Part shown: positions 63,908 through 64,000 of the stretch, in pieces
Layout of the letters: every line of letters starts with the position of its first letter
Position numbering within the stretch: the first letter of the stretch is position 1
Assembly (NCBI GenBank): GCA_900313925.1
Contig: OMTF01000005.1
Span: forward strand, 1 to 64,000
Reading direction: 5' to 3'
Origin: an uncultured Eubacteriales bacterium
GTDB taxonomy: Bacteria > Bacillota > Clostridia > Oscillospirales > Oscillospiraceae
DNA: 64,000 nt
Translations under genes and position numbers: made by a program
Notes under the pieces: generated by a model
Told to the model about the DNA's origin: nothing
Seen by the model: only the letters and a program-made list of their open reading frames with translations
Databases searched by the model: none

Positions 63908-64000
63908 AAATTCAATTTCCAAAACGCGTGTCGCCGTGCTAAGCATCATCGTTGAAAATACAGAAAGTACTGATGCACTGAATCGCATACTTCACGAATA
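63897..64000 (+). CDS. TM1266-like iron-only hydrogenase system regulator (truncated by window edge)
   Basis: About 34 codons are visible. After MVPENSISKT the sequence RVAVLSIIVENTESTDALNR matches the N-terminus of the TM1266 family, small proteins associated with [FeFe]-hydrogenase maturation loci (iron-only hydrogenase system putative regulator). GAGGG lies about 10 bases upstream of the ATG. The gene continues outside the window. Confidence 0.7.
   Translation, partial: MVPENSISKTRVAVLSIIVENTESTDALNRILHE

Overview
The window is AT-rich (roughly 40% G+C by eye) and reads as a chromosome segment of an anaerobic Firmicute, most likely class Clostridia. The evidence is a bacterial V-type ATPase operon in the clostridial/enterococcal gene order, strong AGGAGG-type ribosome binding sites with many TTG starts, a yybP-ykoY and a lysine riboswitch, a TM1266-type [FeFe]-hydrogenase-system regulator starting at the right edge, and pyruvate carboxylase, DUF1292 and AmmeMemoRadiSam genes. 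I cannot name the genus.

Layout. 1-322: outer end of an ISL3-family insertion sequence. 381-9141 (minus): nine-gene V-ATPase operon (H-I-K-E-C-F-A-B-D). 9142-10086: long AT-rich gap. 10087-20325: an E2-like acyltransferase without its usual histidine, a PHP phosphoesterase and an amidohydrolase, an aminotransferase, glutamate racemase, a large PEP/pyruvate-binding-domain protein, purine nucleoside phosphorylase and ThrH. 20326-22375: an ArsB/NhaD-type transporter behind a Mn2+ (yybP-ykoY) riboswitch. 22562-25511: a possible small gene, tRNA-Arg, two genes of unknown function, an RluA-type pseudouridine synthase and a possible SecB-like protein.

25560-33287 is a nearly complete aromatic amino acid locus on the minus strand. 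It runs aroF-tyrA-aroB-aroA-aroC-(chorismate mutase/AroE/AroK fusion), with aroQ just downstream. In front of aroF lie a canonical promoter, a 21-residue leader peptide carrying four consecutive Tyr codons and two Phe codons, and an intrinsic terminator: a classic layout for translation-coupled attenuation. 33502-36933 is pyruvate carboxylase, which supplies oxaloacetate.

37402-50038: DUF1292, a class A penicillin-binding protein, a DAACS symporter behind a lysine riboswitch, DagK, TrmO, threonine dehydratase, tRNA-Ser, an Fe-alcohol-dehydrogenase homologue that has lost all its metal ligands, and a uracil permease. 50184-51147: an attenuator-like leader, a set of interleaved inverted repeats and upp. 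51375-54197: DUF523 and the AmmeMemoRadiSam pair (a radical SAM enzyme and a fused Memo-AMMECR1 protein). 54672-64000: Rho with a long low-complexity insert, a YbaK-type deacylase, a MATE exporter, a DUF362 protein, a multi-domain Fe-S/GltD-like oxidoreductase, MsrA and the start of the TM1266-like regulator.

The strongest regulatory observations are the Tyr/Phe leader peptide, the two riboswitches attached to less usual transporter families, and the uraA/upp leader structures. The most unusual proteins are the trifunctional shikimate fusion, the metal-ligand-less Fe-ADH homologue and the RecA-like/PEP-binding protein. All functional statements come from reading the sequence and family knowledge; no database search was run.
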